From contig NZ_FPAI01000018.1 of NCBI RefSeq assembly GCF_900116255.1, positions 1 to 58,059 of the forward strand: a DNA stretch of 58,059 nt, in the 5' to 3' direction. The notes under the pieces were generated by a model, which saw only the letters and a list, made by a program, of their open reading frames with translations, was not told the DNA's origin and made no database searches. The DNA is from Halolactibacillus miurensis. GTDB lineage: Bacteria; Bacillota; Bacilli; Bacillales; Amphibacillaceae. Each line of letters starts with the position of its first letter. Position 1 is the first letter of the stretch. Below are positions 18,964 to 28,149 of this stretch, in pieces. The translations under genes were made by a program, and so were the position numbers.

Positions 18964-19785
18964 TTACTTCACCGCTCCATCTGCCACACCTTTAATGATA
19001 TGTTTTTGGGCAAAGAAGTAAATAAGAATGACCGGAATAATCGCAAGCGTTAAACCAGCCAGCGCTAGATGCCACTGCTTCGTATATTGTCCGAAGAAGA
19101 AGAACATGCGTAGTGGGATCGTTGCGTAAGCTTGACTTAAGACAAGCGACGGCAAGAGATAATCATTCCAAATCCAAATGACGTTTAAAATCATCACGGT
19201 CATCGTAATTGGCTTAAGCATCGGGAAAATAATTTTCCAGAAGATTGTCCAACGTGAGGCGCCATCAATCATCGCTGCTTCATCAAGCGATACCGGAATC
19301 CCTTTCACTGCTCCGTGGTAGAGGAAAATAGATAAACTCGAACCAAAGCCAAGATACATAAAGATTAAACCTGATGTATTCAGCATGTTAACCTTACCGA
19401 AAATAGAGATTAACGGAATCATCACCGATTGAAACGGAATCAACATCGCCGCGACAAAAATCAAGAAGATCCCGCCACTAAGTCTGCTTTTATTTCTTGA
19501 AAGGGCGTAAGCTGCCATCGATGAAAAGATGATGATAATCAGAATGCTGGATACGGAGACGATTAATGAGTTGGTTAGCGCATTAAGAAAATCTAAATCA
19601 ATATAAGCCTGTTTAAAGTTATCGAGTGTGAAAGCCTCAGGTAAAGCAAGCACATTATTAAAGATGTCAAACTTTGTCTTAAAAGCATTCACAATCATGA
19701 GATAAAACGGTGAGAGCCATATAAGCGCAATCGTGAGACCGATGATTGTGAGCCACATTTTATAACGTTTCTTTTTCTGATGCAT
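18964..19785 (-). CDS. Sugar ABC transporter permease, MalG type
   Basis: Six membrane helices and the EAA loop EAAMIDGASRWTIFWKIIFP, the contact with the ATPase, mark an inner-membrane CUT1 permease. The C terminus ends GVADGAVK, usual for this family. Its start overlaps the stop of the partner permease by one base. No ATPase gene lies nearby; a shared MsmX-like ATPase encoded elsewhere probably powers the importer. Confidence 0.92.
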   Translation of the reverse strand: MHQKKKRYKMWLTIIGLTIALIWLSPFYLMIVNAFKTKFDIFNNVLALPEAFTLDNFKQAYIDLDFLNALTNSLIVSVSSILIIIIFSSMAAYALSRNKSRLSGGIFLIFVAAMLIPFQSVMIPLISIFGKVNMLNTSGLIFMYLGFGSSLSIFLYHGAVKGIPVSLDEAAMIDGASRWTIFWKIIFPMLKPITMTVMILNVIWIWNDYLLPSLVLSQAYATIPLRMFFFFGQYTKQWHLALAGLTLAIIPVILIYFFAQKHIIKGVADGAVK

Positions 19786-20645
19786 TACATGTCAACCTCC
19801 CGTTTTTTATTCCAGTACACTTGTGTTACCGCAACGGCCGCGACTAAAATAAAGAAAATCACCGCTTTTGATTGCGCAAAGGCCATTTCATAACGCGAAA
19901 AAGCTGTTTGATATATTTCCATCGCCAACATTTCAGTGGAACCATAAGGTCCACCGTTCGTAAGGGCTAGGTTTTGGTCATATAATTTAAAGGCATTCGA
20001 CAGTGTTAAAAAGAGACTGACTGTAAATGCTGGTGCCACAAGTGGAAACTTAATGCGCCAGAACCGTTGGAAAACACTGGCCCCATCAATTTCAGCTGCT
20101 TCTAATAATTCCTCAGGCACACTTTGTAAATACGAAATATAGATAATCATTATGTAGCCGGCATATTGCCAAACATTTAAAATCACAAGACCCCAAAAAC
20201 CAGTCTCTGTGGTGGCAAGCCAACCTTGTAAAAACTCCAGGTCCAGTAATCGACCAACCGCATCAAAACCACTTTTAAAAATAAACTGCCAAATGAAACC
20301 TAAAATCAAGCCACCGATTAAGTTCGGCATAAAGAAAATTGTCCGAAGACCATTATTAATTTTCATCTTTTGCGTCACGAGTACGGCGAGACCTAGACCA
20401 ATAATATTCACTAAAATAATCGACACAATGGCAAATTTAATTGTAAACCAAATTGCATCGGTGAAACTTTCATCTTGAAACACCTTGATATAATTTTCAA
20501 ACCCTAAAAATGTCGTCGCTGTTAAGCCGTTCCAATCGGTGAATGTATAATAAAAGCCATACAAGAATGGATAAAAAACAACGACAGATAGTGCAAATAA
20601 TGCCGGCAATATAAAGAGCCAAAACGATATATTTTTATTTGTCAT
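19785..20645 (-). CDS. Sugar ABC transporter permease, MalF type
   Basis: Six membrane helices with the EAA loop LEAAEIDGASVFQRFWRIKFP. It pairs with the MalG-type subunit to form the membrane channel and sits between it and the binding-protein gene. A stem-loop at 20668-20708 separates it from the binding-protein gene, which is expected to lower its level relative to that gene. GGGAGG precedes the ATG. Confidence 0.92.
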   Translation of the reverse strand: MTNKNISFWLFILPALFALSVVVFYPFLYGFYYTFTDWNGLTATTFLGFENYIKVFQDESFTDAIWFTIKFAIVSIILVNIIGLGLAVLVTQKMKINNGLRTIFFMPNLIGGLILGFIWQFIFKSGFDAVGRLLDLEFLQGWLATTETGFWGLVILNVWQYAGYIMIIYISYLQSVPEELLEAAEIDGASVFQRFWRIKFPLVAPAFTVSLFLTLSNAFKLYDQNLALTNGGPYGSTEMLAMEIYQTAFSRYEMAFAQSKAVIFFILVAAVAVTQVYWNKKREVDM

Positions 20646-20667
20646 GAGCTGATCCTCCCTTTTAAAC

Positions 20668-20708
20668 CTAAGCGACTGGCATATTTTTTCAATATGTCAG
20701 TCGCTTAG
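20668..20708 (-). promoter_or_regulatory. Intercistronic stem-loop behind the binding-protein gene
   Basis: CTAAGCGACTG(A/C)CATAT pairs with its complement across a T/A-rich loop, without a proper T-run. Such hairpins behind binding-protein genes protect the upstream message and let only part of transcription pass to the permeases. Confidence 0.7.
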
Positions 20709-20716
20709 CCATATCA

Positions 20717-22054
20717 TTATTGTCTAGAGCTTGCCCAGCTTTCTTTCGCGACTTCTAACGCTTCATCAAACGTTGTGTCACCTGCTAAATATTTTTGGAA
20801 TTCTGTTGCTAATACATCTTCATTCCAACCTACAGGTGTCGCCATAAATGTCCAACCAATCGTTTTCCCATCCACTGAATAGCTGTAAACATCTTGTGAT
20901 AATGGATCAGCAATACGACTGGCATCATAACCATCGTATGCTGGAATAAATTTAAATTCATCTAATACAAAGTCTTTACCTGTGTCAGATGTATACATCC
21001 AGTCAAGGAAAGCTTTTGCGGCTTGGATTTCTTCATCCGAAGCATTTTGATTCACAACCCAGTATTGTGGCACACCTACAGGTAAGTGACCTTCATAATC
21101 CCCTTCAAATGGCATCGCCATCATACCAATACCATTTTTCGCGAAATCTTCATCCATTTGTTCAACCGTTGGATAAATCCAGTTACCTTGTTGAATCACC
21201 GCAACTTTACCGGTTGAGAATAATTGCTCAACTTGCATAGAGTAATCTAAACTAAGTACCGGTTGAACAGAGTACTCATTTTGTAGATCTAACATACGTT
21301 TCATTTGATCTGCATATTCAAATGAGATTGACTCTGCTTCAAATGCCGTTAAAATATCATTGTTAAATTCCGGAGCAATATAATTGTTAGCTAAGTGGTT
21401 ACCCATGACCCATAGCTCTGAAGCAGGTAAAGCGACAACTGCTTCTAAACCTAATTCGTCTTTTTGTTCATCAATTTGTTTAAATGCGGCTTCTAATGCA
21501 TCAAATGTTGTGAGTGTTGACGCATCAATACCCACAGCATCAAAGATTTCTTTATTATAAATAAGACCATAACCTTCTTGTGCAAATGGTAAACCGTAAA
21601 CAGCACCATCTTCCTCTACGCCATTTAGTGTGCCATCTAAAGCAAGGGAAGCTGCCTCAGTATCAGATAAATCCGTTAAGTACTCACGATATTCATCTAA
21701 CTCTGTCGGGCCACCAATGTTAAAGATGACAGGCTCATTACCTGATGCCATTTGTGCCTTAAGTGAGGCCGCGTAATCATTCCCACCACCGACTGTTTGG
21801 ACACTTAAATTCACATCTTCATTTTCGTTCATGTACAATTGCACTAATTCTTCAAATTGATCTTTGAATTCTACTTTGAACTGAAAGATATCAACATTGA
21901 CTTTATCGGTTGAATCATCACCTGAATCAGATCCTGAACCAGTGCCTGTTTCATTTCCCCCATTACCTTCATCAACCGTGTCTGATGCGCATGCTGTTAA
22001 TACCAACATAAATGCCACCAAACCAACCAATAACAGTTTCCAATTTCCTTTCAT
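20717..22054 (-). CDS. Extracellular sugar-binding lipoprotein
   Basis: A signal peptide with lipobox LTAC (Cys about 22) is followed by a Gly/Ser/Asp-rich linker (residues 30-48) and a family 1 solute-binding fold. It should be anchored to the outer face of the membrane and deliver an oligosaccharide or related sugar to the two permeases. It is the first gene of the importer operon, with a consensus promoter and two cre-like sites upstream. GAGGAGTG lies before the ATG. Confidence 0.92.
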   Translation of the reverse strand: MKGNWKLLLVGLVAFMLVLTACASDTVDEGNGGNETGTGSGSDSGDDSTDKVNVDIFQFKVEFKDQFEELVQLYMNENEDVNLSVQTVGGGNDYAASLKAQMASGNEPVIFNIGGPTELDEYREYLTDLSDTEAASLALDGTLNGVEEDGAVYGLPFAQEGYGLIYNKEIFDAVGIDASTLTTFDALEAAFKQIDEQKDELGLEAVVALPASELWVMGNHLANNYIAPEFNNDILTAFEAESISFEYADQMKRMLDLQNEYSVQPVLSLDYSMQVEQLFSTGKVAVIQQGNWIYPTVEQMDEDFAKNGIGMMAMPFEGDYEGHLPVGVPQYWVVNQNASDEEIQAAKAFLDWMYTSDTGKDFVLDEFKFIPAYDGYDASRIADPLSQDVYSYSVDGKTIGWTFMATPVGWNEDVLATEFQKYLAGDTTFDEALEVAKESWASSRQ

Positions 22055-22134
22055 GTGAACACACTCCTCTTATATTGTTCGCCAAGAAACCGCTTGCACA
22101 GATATGTAAAAAAATATCCCTCTCAAAATATTAC

Positions 22135-22152
22135 CTGCGCAAATTTGCACAG
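22135..22152. promoter_or_regulatory. Palindrome in the importer leader, possible regulator site
   Basis: CTGCGCAAATTTGCACAG is an 18-base palindrome with one mismatch pair. The half TTGCACAG recurs in direct orientation at 22094-22101. It lies between the promoter and the binding-protein start, so a bound protein would block rather than recruit polymerase. The AraC regulator next to this locus is one candidate. Confidence 0.4.
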
Positions 22153-22191
22153 CGATACTTTTTCACTAAAGAAATATTCTATGCGCTTTAA

Positions 22192-22207
22192 ATGCAAGCG
22201 ATTGCAT
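22192..22207. promoter_or_regulatory. cre site downstream of the importer promoter
   Basis: ATGCAAGCGATTGCAT fits WTGNNARCGNWWWCAW at 15 of 16 positions and is flanked by an inverted repeat. It starts about 13 bases after the expected transcription start, where CcpA acts as a roadblock. Confidence 0.7.
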
Positions 22208-22220
22208 TAACGTTAACCAT

Positions 22221-22258
22221 ATTATAACACCACACTTTTGTTATGTAAACGTTTTCTT
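22221..22258 (-). promoter_or_regulatory. Importer promoter with overlapping cre site
   Basis: Minus strand: TTTACA (22249-22244), 17 bases, TATAAT (22226-22221). The -35 box lies within ATGTAAACGTTTTCTT (22243-22258), a second cre-like sequence at 15 of 16 positions. CcpA binding here would compete with polymerase. Confidence 0.75.
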
Positions 22259-22360
22259 TATAAGTTTTTACGACAGCATTTTTATATAGCTCTTGTTGTC
22301 ATGACGATACACTTACAGCCCCATTGAATTTAACTCGTTTCATCCGCTAGAATTTCCCCA

Positions 22361-22391
22361 AAAGAAAAACACGCTCAAATTAATGAGCGTG
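22361..22391 (-). terminator. Terminator after the coding relic
   Basis: Minus strand CACGCTCATTAATTTGAGCGTG is followed by TTTTTCTTTT. No intact gene feeds it today, which suggests the relic at 22475-22800 was once a gene on this strand. Confidence 0.75.
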
Positions 22392-22474
22392 CTTCTCTTT
22401 TGTGTCTCCCTTTATACGCTAGGAGACGTTTGCGGAAAATTTGTTGGTTTCCTATTCAATTGTCGAGGTGCGTG

Positions 22475-22800
22475 TAGCATTTACTGCTGACGTACTAACC
22501 CGTCACAATTGAAGGCTTCTTTTAACTGTCTTACCCTATTCTGTGGGTTGAACATGTTTGCGATTCAATCCGCAACATTACCTTGACAGTTTTCACGTGC
22601 ACTTTCACGAAAATGAGTCTTCTTTTGTCTACGATGTCTCATTAGTAAATCTTTTTCACCTAATGATATGTCATCACAATCTGACGAGTCTTTTGACGCC
22701 AGTATGGTCAAATTTTCCGCCAAGGCTGTGCAGATCGCATCTCATTCTAAATGTTTCTTTACACATTTAGCTGTTATGTCTATTCTGTATGCCATCATAG
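22475..22800 (-). pseudogene. Possible decayed gene in the 22259-23050 gap
   Basis: One minus-strand frame opens with MMAYRIDITAKCVKKHLE, is broken by one stop, and then stays open for about 88 codons with balanced composition (for example GEKDLLMRHRRQKKTHF and ADRIANMFNPQNRVRQLK). A terminator follows on the same strand. I do not recognise the family; a mobile-element remnant is possible. The rest of the gap holds the importer promoter, this terminator and A/T-rich DNA with no visible gene. Confidence 0.35.
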
Positions 22801-22990
22801 AAATAACAATAGATGCATTTGCCTTGTACTAATCTATTCCCGCTTTAAGTTTCAATAAACCTTTTTTACCTCTTTTTTTAAAATTTATGATGTGACTTTA
22901 TAATTCAAGAAAATTATTTTCAAATCTGATTAAAAAGGTCGGAAAATCCCTTGAGATTGGTATTTTTGTTCGTATTTTTTTGTGAAGTAA

Positions 22991-23042
22991 GCCAATAGGC
23001 GTGTTAGGCAATGTATTTGCATTGATTAACACGCCTATTGGC
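22991..23042 (-). terminator. Long hairpin after the duplicated-domain protein
   Basis: GCCAATAGGCGTGTTA pairs perfectly with TAACACGCCTATTGGC over 16 base pairs, with a second small stem in the loop. No strong T-run follows, so it may end transcription only in part or protect the message. Confidence 0.55.
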
Positions 23043-23050
23043 ATATTTTC

Positions 23051-23977
23051 TTATTTGTTGATATTTAGTTCTTTTGCTGCCTCACCAAATGCTACTTCTT
23101 GTTCACTGATGACACTGCCCTCTCTTGTTGTCATATCATAGTGACCTTCAACCAGTTGATAAAAGACGAGGTAATTCTCACCCTCCTTAACGTAAGCGGG
23201 CAATTCCAGTATTGTCTTTTTTTCGAATTCAAACGTAACATCATCAGTCAAATTAATTTGGTTTAGAATATTCGCATCTAAAACGTTAAAATATTTATGG
23301 TTTTCCGAAATATTGTCAACTTGTAAATAGACAACAAAATCTGATTGAGCCATTAAATAGTCAATGGTTGGATTCTTTACTGTACTGTTTGTTCTATTTT
23401 CCGATGGTCGTTCACGAAGTGGATGTGGCGCGTCAATGAATTCCGATTGAGCGATTTCTTTTATTAGTTCAGGTAGGGGTAAATCATTTTCTAACTGTGG
23501 ATTATTGTGCGTCACTTTATTATCTTCTGTAATGAAGAAATGTCCTTCACCTACTAAGGCGTGGAGTGGCGCCGGATAAAGGTTGCTTACATTTCGAGAT
23601 AAAAACATTAAACGTTCTTGTCCCTCACTCAGAATCCCATTAACAGTATAAAGATTAATATGCGTATCTGAATGTCCTCTGAGTTGATCTTTAACTTCCA
23701 CTACAGCCTCGTCAAATCCATTATCCATATACGAAACATCAACCACACGACCAGTCACAATCACATCAGAATGTAGGACATAATCATCAATGGTCTCAAA
23801 CTCCATTATAAACTGTGCAGCATCTGGGGAATGACTAGAATCAGCCACATTTTCTGCTGTTTCCATCTCTCTAGGCACTGTTGATTCATCACCTCCGGTC
23901 TTATCTGTGGTTTCCATTATGAAAAAAGCTATCAGACCTACAGTGGCAAGAACCATGATCGTTTTTTTAAATGTCAT
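23051..23977 (-). CDS. Membrane-anchored or secreted protein with a duplicated domain
   Basis: I do not recognise a named family. An N-terminal hydrophobic helix (residues 5-21) lacks a lipobox and may be an anchor. Two similar units follow. Unit one has TIDDYVLHSDVIVTGRVVDV and ends in GQERLMFL; unit two has TIDYLMAQSDFVVYLQVDNI and ends in GENYLVFYQL. The shared pattern (short helix, then a beta strand beginning with a Ser-Asp-hydrophobic run, then a final Gly-Glu-x-hydrophobic strand) suggests tandem duplication of a small beta domain acting outside the cell. An AGGAGG site lies upstream. It follows a broken metalloprotease gene. Confidence 0.7.
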   Translation of the reverse strand: MTFKKTIMVLATVGLIAFFIMETTDKTGGDESTVPREMETAENVADSSHSPDAAQFIMEFETIDDYVLHSDVIVTGRVVDVSYMDNGFDEAVVEVKDQLRGHSDTHINLYTVNGILSEGQERLMFLSRNVSNLYPAPLHALVGEGHFFITEDNKVTHNNPQLENDLPLPELIKEIAQSEFIDAPHPLRERPSENRTNSTVKNPTIDYLMAQSDFVVYLQVDNISENHKYFNVLDANILNQINLTDDVTFEFEKKTILELPAYVKEGENYLVFYQLVEGHYDMTTREGSVISEQEVAFGEAAKELNINK

Positions 23978-23994
23978 GATTAAACCTCCTTATT

Positions 23995-24539
23995 TTAATA
24001 TGCATAAATCGGACTTAAGTGCTGGATATTCCTATTTGTAAGAATGGTTCTTGTAGAATTTGTCGGAGACATGATGTCTGTTGATGAACCGGAATGCCCA
24101 AACCATCCTAAAGCATGTCCAAGCTCACGGGTAATCGCATTGCGATATTGATTAGTCGAATGACCAGGCCTGTATGTTCAGACGATATGCCGGAGAATTG
24201 GCTCAGTAAACCTTGAAGACTTCCACCATACATTTTAAGTGTGGCATTATTGATGTTAGTTGTGGTACCGATTGTAATATTAGCTCTTCCCCACTGATTC
24301 CTAGCATGATTTACATGACTTAAAAGCGCACTTGTAGTGAAATCTTGGCTATCTTGTATCCCTAAAACTCTGTATCCAGTTAATGGTGCAGTTCTCCACC
24401 TACCAATCGTATGATTCGTTGCAGAATACCAATGACCTAGCGACCCTAATTGCGAAGCACTAACAGCGTACTGGTTACTAAAGAAGATGGAAAATACAAG
24501 TATAGCAAGAACAATTTTTTAAAATGAAATACCTTCCAT
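23995..24539 (-). pseudogene. Broken matrixin-like secreted metalloprotease
   Basis: A signal-peptide-like segment (VLAILVFSIFFSNQYAVSA) leads to a matrixin-type core (SQDFTTSALLSHVNHARNQW) and a zinc-site region, RELGHALGWFGHSG, then DIMSPT. Three lesions are visible. The only upstream ATG (24539) meets a TAA at codon 7. A frameshift near 24170 separates the core from the zinc-site frame. The first His of HExxH is Arg (CGT, one base from CAT). The frame then ends at 23995 just before the neighbouring gene. It is very likely inactive. Confidence 0.8.
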
Positions 24540-24845
24540 TATTATTTTTTAGACTGATAAATCTATCATGTGAATATAATCTAGATGTACACAGAATCAA
24601 TTAAGCGCTTACAAAATTTTATAAAAAGTATATAACACGTTATTTAAATTAAAATAATTGTCAATTATGATTATAACACTTACTTACAATTATGCATGCG
24701 TTTTTCTAACATTACTATTTTATGCGCAACTAAACGAAACAGAGCGTTTGCGTGCTTTAAGTGACCAATTCTTTTCTCAGAATCTTCGAAAAGAGACGGA
24801 TCTTGGGTCAATCAGTTTTTTTGCAATGAGGATATCGATTTAATA

Positions 24846-24882
24846 AAGGGGAAAGAGCTATTTTGCTCTTTCCCCTTTTTGT
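24846..24882 (+). terminator. Bidirectional-type terminator before the ABC gene end; 24540-24902 gap
   Basis: AAAGGGGAAAGAGC pairs with GCTCTTTCCCCTTT, and the plus strand continues with TTG after a five-T run. The rest of the gap is A/T-rich. It includes a possible cre-like stretch near 24600 and a 61-codon plus-strand frame that I do not accept as a gene. Confidence 0.7.
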
Positions 24883-24902
24883 CTTATTCAATTAAGCCCT
24901 AA

Positions 24903-27263
24903 TTATTCTGTTCGAAGAGCAACAACAGGATCTTTCTTCGCTGCCATGCGTGATGGTATGACACCTGCAACTAATGTAAGAATCATACTACCTACAATTA
25001 ATACTGTTGCAGCTGTTGGCGCAAGTGAAGCAACATTCGCTGTATCCGTCACTTGTTCAATCAGTTGATTAATAGGGATAATCAAGAGATAACTTAATCC
25101 CACCCCGAGTGAACCAGAGATAAAGCCAACAATTAGTGTTTCAGCATTAAAGACACGAGAGATATCTTTTTTACGCGCACCGACACTGCGTAAAATACCA
25201 ATCTCTTTCGTTCTTTCAATAACAGATACGTAAGTAATAATGCCAATCATAATCGTTGAGACAACTAAAGAAATAGCCGCAAAACCAACAAGCACGTAAG
25301 TGACTGTATTAATCAAATCGGTCATAATATTACCAATTAATTCTGCTAAATCATTATAAATGATTTGTTCCTCTTCTGGTAAGCCTTCATTGTAATCGTC
25401 TAAATAAGCCTTGATATCGTCCTTGGCTTCAAAATTCTTCGGATAAATATCAATCCCTACCGGACGTGACACCGCTCCTAAGTAAATCAAGGCTGTCTCT
25501 TTTGCATAATCATCTTGGAATGCTTGATTCGTTAAAACATTCACGTCGCTCTCTTCTTGAGCTTGAGCAATTTCAGAGTCATTTGCTTGTTCAAGTAAAT
25601 AATCTGTTAAGGCACGGGTATACACAAAGCCTTCATCAAAGATACCTGATTCTTCTCCTTCTTTTAGCCGGAGAATACCTGTAACCGTTAATGTTTTACC
25701 TGCGTCTTCATTATAGACATCTTCATATCGGGTTGGCGCAATCTCTCTAAAGATTGGGCCTTCTTCAACATAAAAACTATCATTTGGAATAACTTTTAAT
25801 ACATCTTGGCCAATAAAATCAGTGAGTGCATAATCCGCTTCAGGATCCATTCCTAACTTATCAAAGAATGACGTACTTAAACGATTGTATTCATCAATGA
25901 CCAGTAATATTTCATTTTCATTTTCTGGTAGGCGTGAGCCTTCACCCATTAAGTCATACACGTCCAACACAAAATCCGTGTTCGTCGGCATCTCTTGCCA
26001 ATGCGTACTTCCTATCATTGGCGGTCCAAAGCCCTGGCTTTGTTGCGCTGTAGTATCAAATTTTGTGATACCATCATCACCACTAGTAAGTAGATTAACC
26101 CCCACACCTTGGCGATAACTGATACTGTCAACCGCATCAGGGAACTCGTCTTCCATTGCCTCTACATGAGCTAAGAAGTCATCTGTTAGAACGTTTTTAT
26201 GCAGTTGCATACTTTCTGACGGGTCATATGTGACTAATTCATCGGAGTCAGGAAAAGCCGTTAAACCATCGGAATCGTCCATTGTGCCCGGAGGACCTGC
26301 TTGTGTTAAATCAGCTAGTTGTTCATTTGTATCTATCATAATCGGGAAGTTACTTAACGCCTCACCTTGCACAACGTCAAGTTCTTCCGTTAAACCATTT
26401 GAGAGGGCAAGTACTAACGCCACACCAATAATCCCAATACTACCCGCAAAAGCGGTTAAAATCGTCCGCCCTTTTTTCGTTAACAAGTTTTTAAAAGAAA
26501 GTGACAAGGCTGTTGTCATTGACATCGATGTCTTTTTATTCTTTTTGTTAATAATTACTGGTTCATCCGTCAAATCATCCGTTAATGGATCACTATCTGA
26601 CTGAATATGACCATCTAAAAAGCGAATAATTCGCGTAGAATATTCTGTGGCAATATCTTCATTATGGGTCACCATAATAACGAGACGCGTTTTAGCCACT
26701 TCTCGTAAAATATCCATGACTTGGGTACTTGTGGTTGAATCAAGTGCCCCTGTCGGTTCATCCGCTAAAATAATATCAGGGTTATTGACAAGCGCACGGG
26801 CAATCGCCACCCGCTGCATTTGTCCTCCTGAGAGTTGATTAGGCTTTTTATTAATATGATCTTCTAGCCCGACCTCTTCTAATGCTTTCTTCGCTCGTTG
26901 TTTCCGCTCATCTGCTGATACACCTGAGAGTGTCATCGCAATTTCTACGTTCTGCAAGACGGATTGGTGACCAATCAAGTTATACGTCTGGAAGACGAAA
27001 CCAATGGAACGGTTGCGGTAACTATCCCAGTCTTTATCATGAAAATGCTTGGTTGATTGGTTATTGATGATCAAGTCACCTGAATCATAATGATCCAGAC
27101 CACCAATCACGTTAAGTAACGTTGTTTTACCAGAACCCGAGGGTCCTAAAATAGAAACAAATTCACTCTCTCTAAATTCTAACGATATTTTGTCTAAAAC
27201 ATGCAGATACCGGTCACCAGTACGGTAACTTTTATCGATATCCACTAACTTTAACTTACTCAT
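24903..27263 (-). CDS. ABC transporter, ATPase fused to FtsX/MacB-type permease
   Basis: The first 230 residues are a LolD/MacB-class ATPase with Walker [11 protein letters not shown], signature [15 protein letters not shown] and Walker [13 protein letters not shown]. The permease follows: one membrane helix near 270-290, a large extracellular domain (about 300-620), then three C-terminal helices with the FtsX fold ([13 protein letters not shown]). This layout resembles peptide or antibiotic response exporters and mechanotransmission transporters of Firmicutes. It overlaps the TetR gene by eight bases and shares its promoter, so TetR ligand and transported compound may be linked. Confidence 0.9.
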   Translation of the reverse strand: MSKLKLVDIDKSYRTGDRYLHVLDKISLEFRESEFVSILGPSGSGKTTLLNVIGGLDHYDSGDLIINNQSTKHFHDKDWDSYRNRSIGFVFQTYNLIGHQSVLQNVEIAMTLSGVSADERKQRAKKALEEVGLEDHINKKPNQLSGGQMQRVAIARALVNNPDIILADEPTGALDSTTSTQVMDILREVAKTRLVIMVTHNEDIATEYSTRIIRFLDGHIQSDSDPLTDDLTDEPVIINKKNKKTSMSMTTALSLSFKNLLTKKGRTILTAFAGSIGIIGVALVLALSNGLTEELDVVQGEALSNFPIMIDTNEQLADLTQAGPPGTMDDSDGLTAFPDSDELVTYDPSESMQLHKNVLTDDFLAHVEAMEDEFPDAVDSISYRQGVGVNLLTSGDDGITKFDTTAQQSQGFGPPMIGSTHWQEMPTNTDFVLDVYDLMGEGSRLPENENEILLVIDEYNRLSTSFFDKLGMDPEADYALTDFIGQDVLKVIPNDSFYVEEGPIFREIAPTRYEDVYNEDAGKTLTVTGILRLKEGEESGIFDEGFVYTRALTDYLLEQANDSEIAQAQEESDVNVLTNQAFQDDYAKETALIYLGAVSRPVGIDIYPKNFEAKDDIKAYLDDYNEGLPEEEQIIYNDLAELIGNIMTDLINTVTYVLVGFAAISLVVSTIMIGIITYVSVIERTKEIGILRSVGARKKDISRVFNAETLIVGFISGSLGVGLSYLLIIPINQLIEQVTDTANVASLAPTAATVLIVGSMILTLVAGVIPSRMAAKKDPVVALRTE

Positions 27264-27906
27264 CTTTGTCGTTCCCCTTCGTTATAAAGTCTGTATTTTT
27301 TAATAACCCGCGTTTAAGCATGGTTAATTCCAGTTGGTATTGTTGGCATGCTTCATCAATCGATATCTGATGGGCAAACGTTTCAATAAAGTTATGGAAG
27401 GTCACCGCTTTAATTATTTTAAGTAAATGGAAGAGTTCCTCTCTTGTATCAACGAGTAGGATTGAGTAATCAACATATTGAACGAGTTCTTCCATATTTC
27501 TTTTCATATCCTCTTTAACCTTATCACTCGTAAAGGCTTGCTCAATTTTATGATTCATATTAAGAAACGCATGTCGAAACAATTGATAGTGCTCTTTTGT
27601 TGAATAATTTTCCAACAAACGTCTGAATAATAGCGCTGACGTCTCAAATAGATCACCATTTGTCTCTTTTAAATAGGCTTTTAACCACTCCTTATTAATT
27701 TTACCGTAGCTTTCTAACACATACAAAAAAGCATCTTCTTTATCCTCGAAATATTGATAAAAGCTCCCCCGAGGAATACCGGCATGTTTGACGATATTAC
27801 TAATTGAAGCCTCGTGCACATTCGCGCGTGAAAATTCTTTCTTTAATGCTTCAATTAATGTCTCTCTTTTATCACCATCTAAATTAAAAAATGTCTGTTT
27901 GGGCAT
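27256..27906 (-). CDS. TetR family repressor
   Basis: A 216-residue protein whose N-terminal helix-turn-helix (ASISNIVKHAGIPRGSFYQYF) is typical of TetR; the helical C-terminal half should bind the ligand. It is first in a two-gene operon with the ABC transporter. Two 13-base palindromes upstream, one inside the promoter spacer, fit autorepression. GGAGAGAACGTT precedes the ATG. Confidence 0.92.
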   Translation of the reverse strand: MPKQTFFNLDGDKRETLIEALKKEFSRANVHEASISNIVKHAGIPRGSFYQYFEDKEDAFLYVLESYGKINKEWLKAYLKETNGDLFETSALLFRRLLENYSTKEHYQLFRHAFLNMNHKIEQAFTSDKVKEDMKRNMEELVQYVDYSILLVDTREELFHLLKIIKAVTFHNFIETFAHQISIDEACQQYQLELTMLKRGLLKNTDFITKGNDKDE

Positions 27907-27932
27907 AACGTTCTCTCCTTATCACATTAAAA

Positions 27933-27945
27933 TGACACCGTGTCA
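27933..27945. promoter_or_regulatory. TetR operator, downstream copy
   Basis: TGACACCGTGTCA is a perfect palindrome around one central base. It is the same site as at 27969-27981 read from the other strand, and lies about 12-25 bases after the expected transcription start. Confidence 0.8.
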
Positions 27946-27960
27946 CTTTAATACTGTTAA

Positions 27961-27989
27961 AGTATATATGACACGGTGTCATAAGTCAA
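27961..27989 (-). promoter_or_regulatory. Promoter of the tetR-ABC operon with operator in the spacer
   Basis: Minus strand: TTGACT (27989-27984), exactly 17 bases, TATACT (27966-27961). The spacer contains the palindrome TGACACGGTGTCA (27969-27981), so bound repressor would exclude polymerase. Confidence 0.88.
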
Positions 27990-28094
27990 AAATTATGCTT
28001 TTCGTCTCGTCGACACTTACTCGCAATGATTCCATGACAACCTAATACCTCTACTTATTATTACTTATTCAATCCACGTGCGGAAAAGGAAGAC

Positions 28095-28145
28095 AAAAAA
28101 ATAAACAGTCAAACGAACCGTGGCGACACAGATTCGTTGACTGTT
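28095..28145 (-). terminator. Terminator after the acetate-transporter-like gene
   Basis: Minus strand AACAGTCAACGAA pairs with TTCGTTTGACTGTT (one bulge) and is followed by TATTTTTTTG. Confidence 0.8.
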
Positions 28146-28149
28146 GCTC

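Noticed and set aside
24596-24612. cre-like stretch AATTAAGCGCTTACAA near the protease pseudogene
   Set aside because: The conserved TG of the left half is missing, and the downstream gene is broken.
24658-24843. 61-codon plus-strand frame followed by a terminator
   Set aside because: It lacks a ribosome site, opens in A/T-rich DNA and shows no recognisable domain. The terminator can be explained by the opposite-strand ABC gene or by decay.
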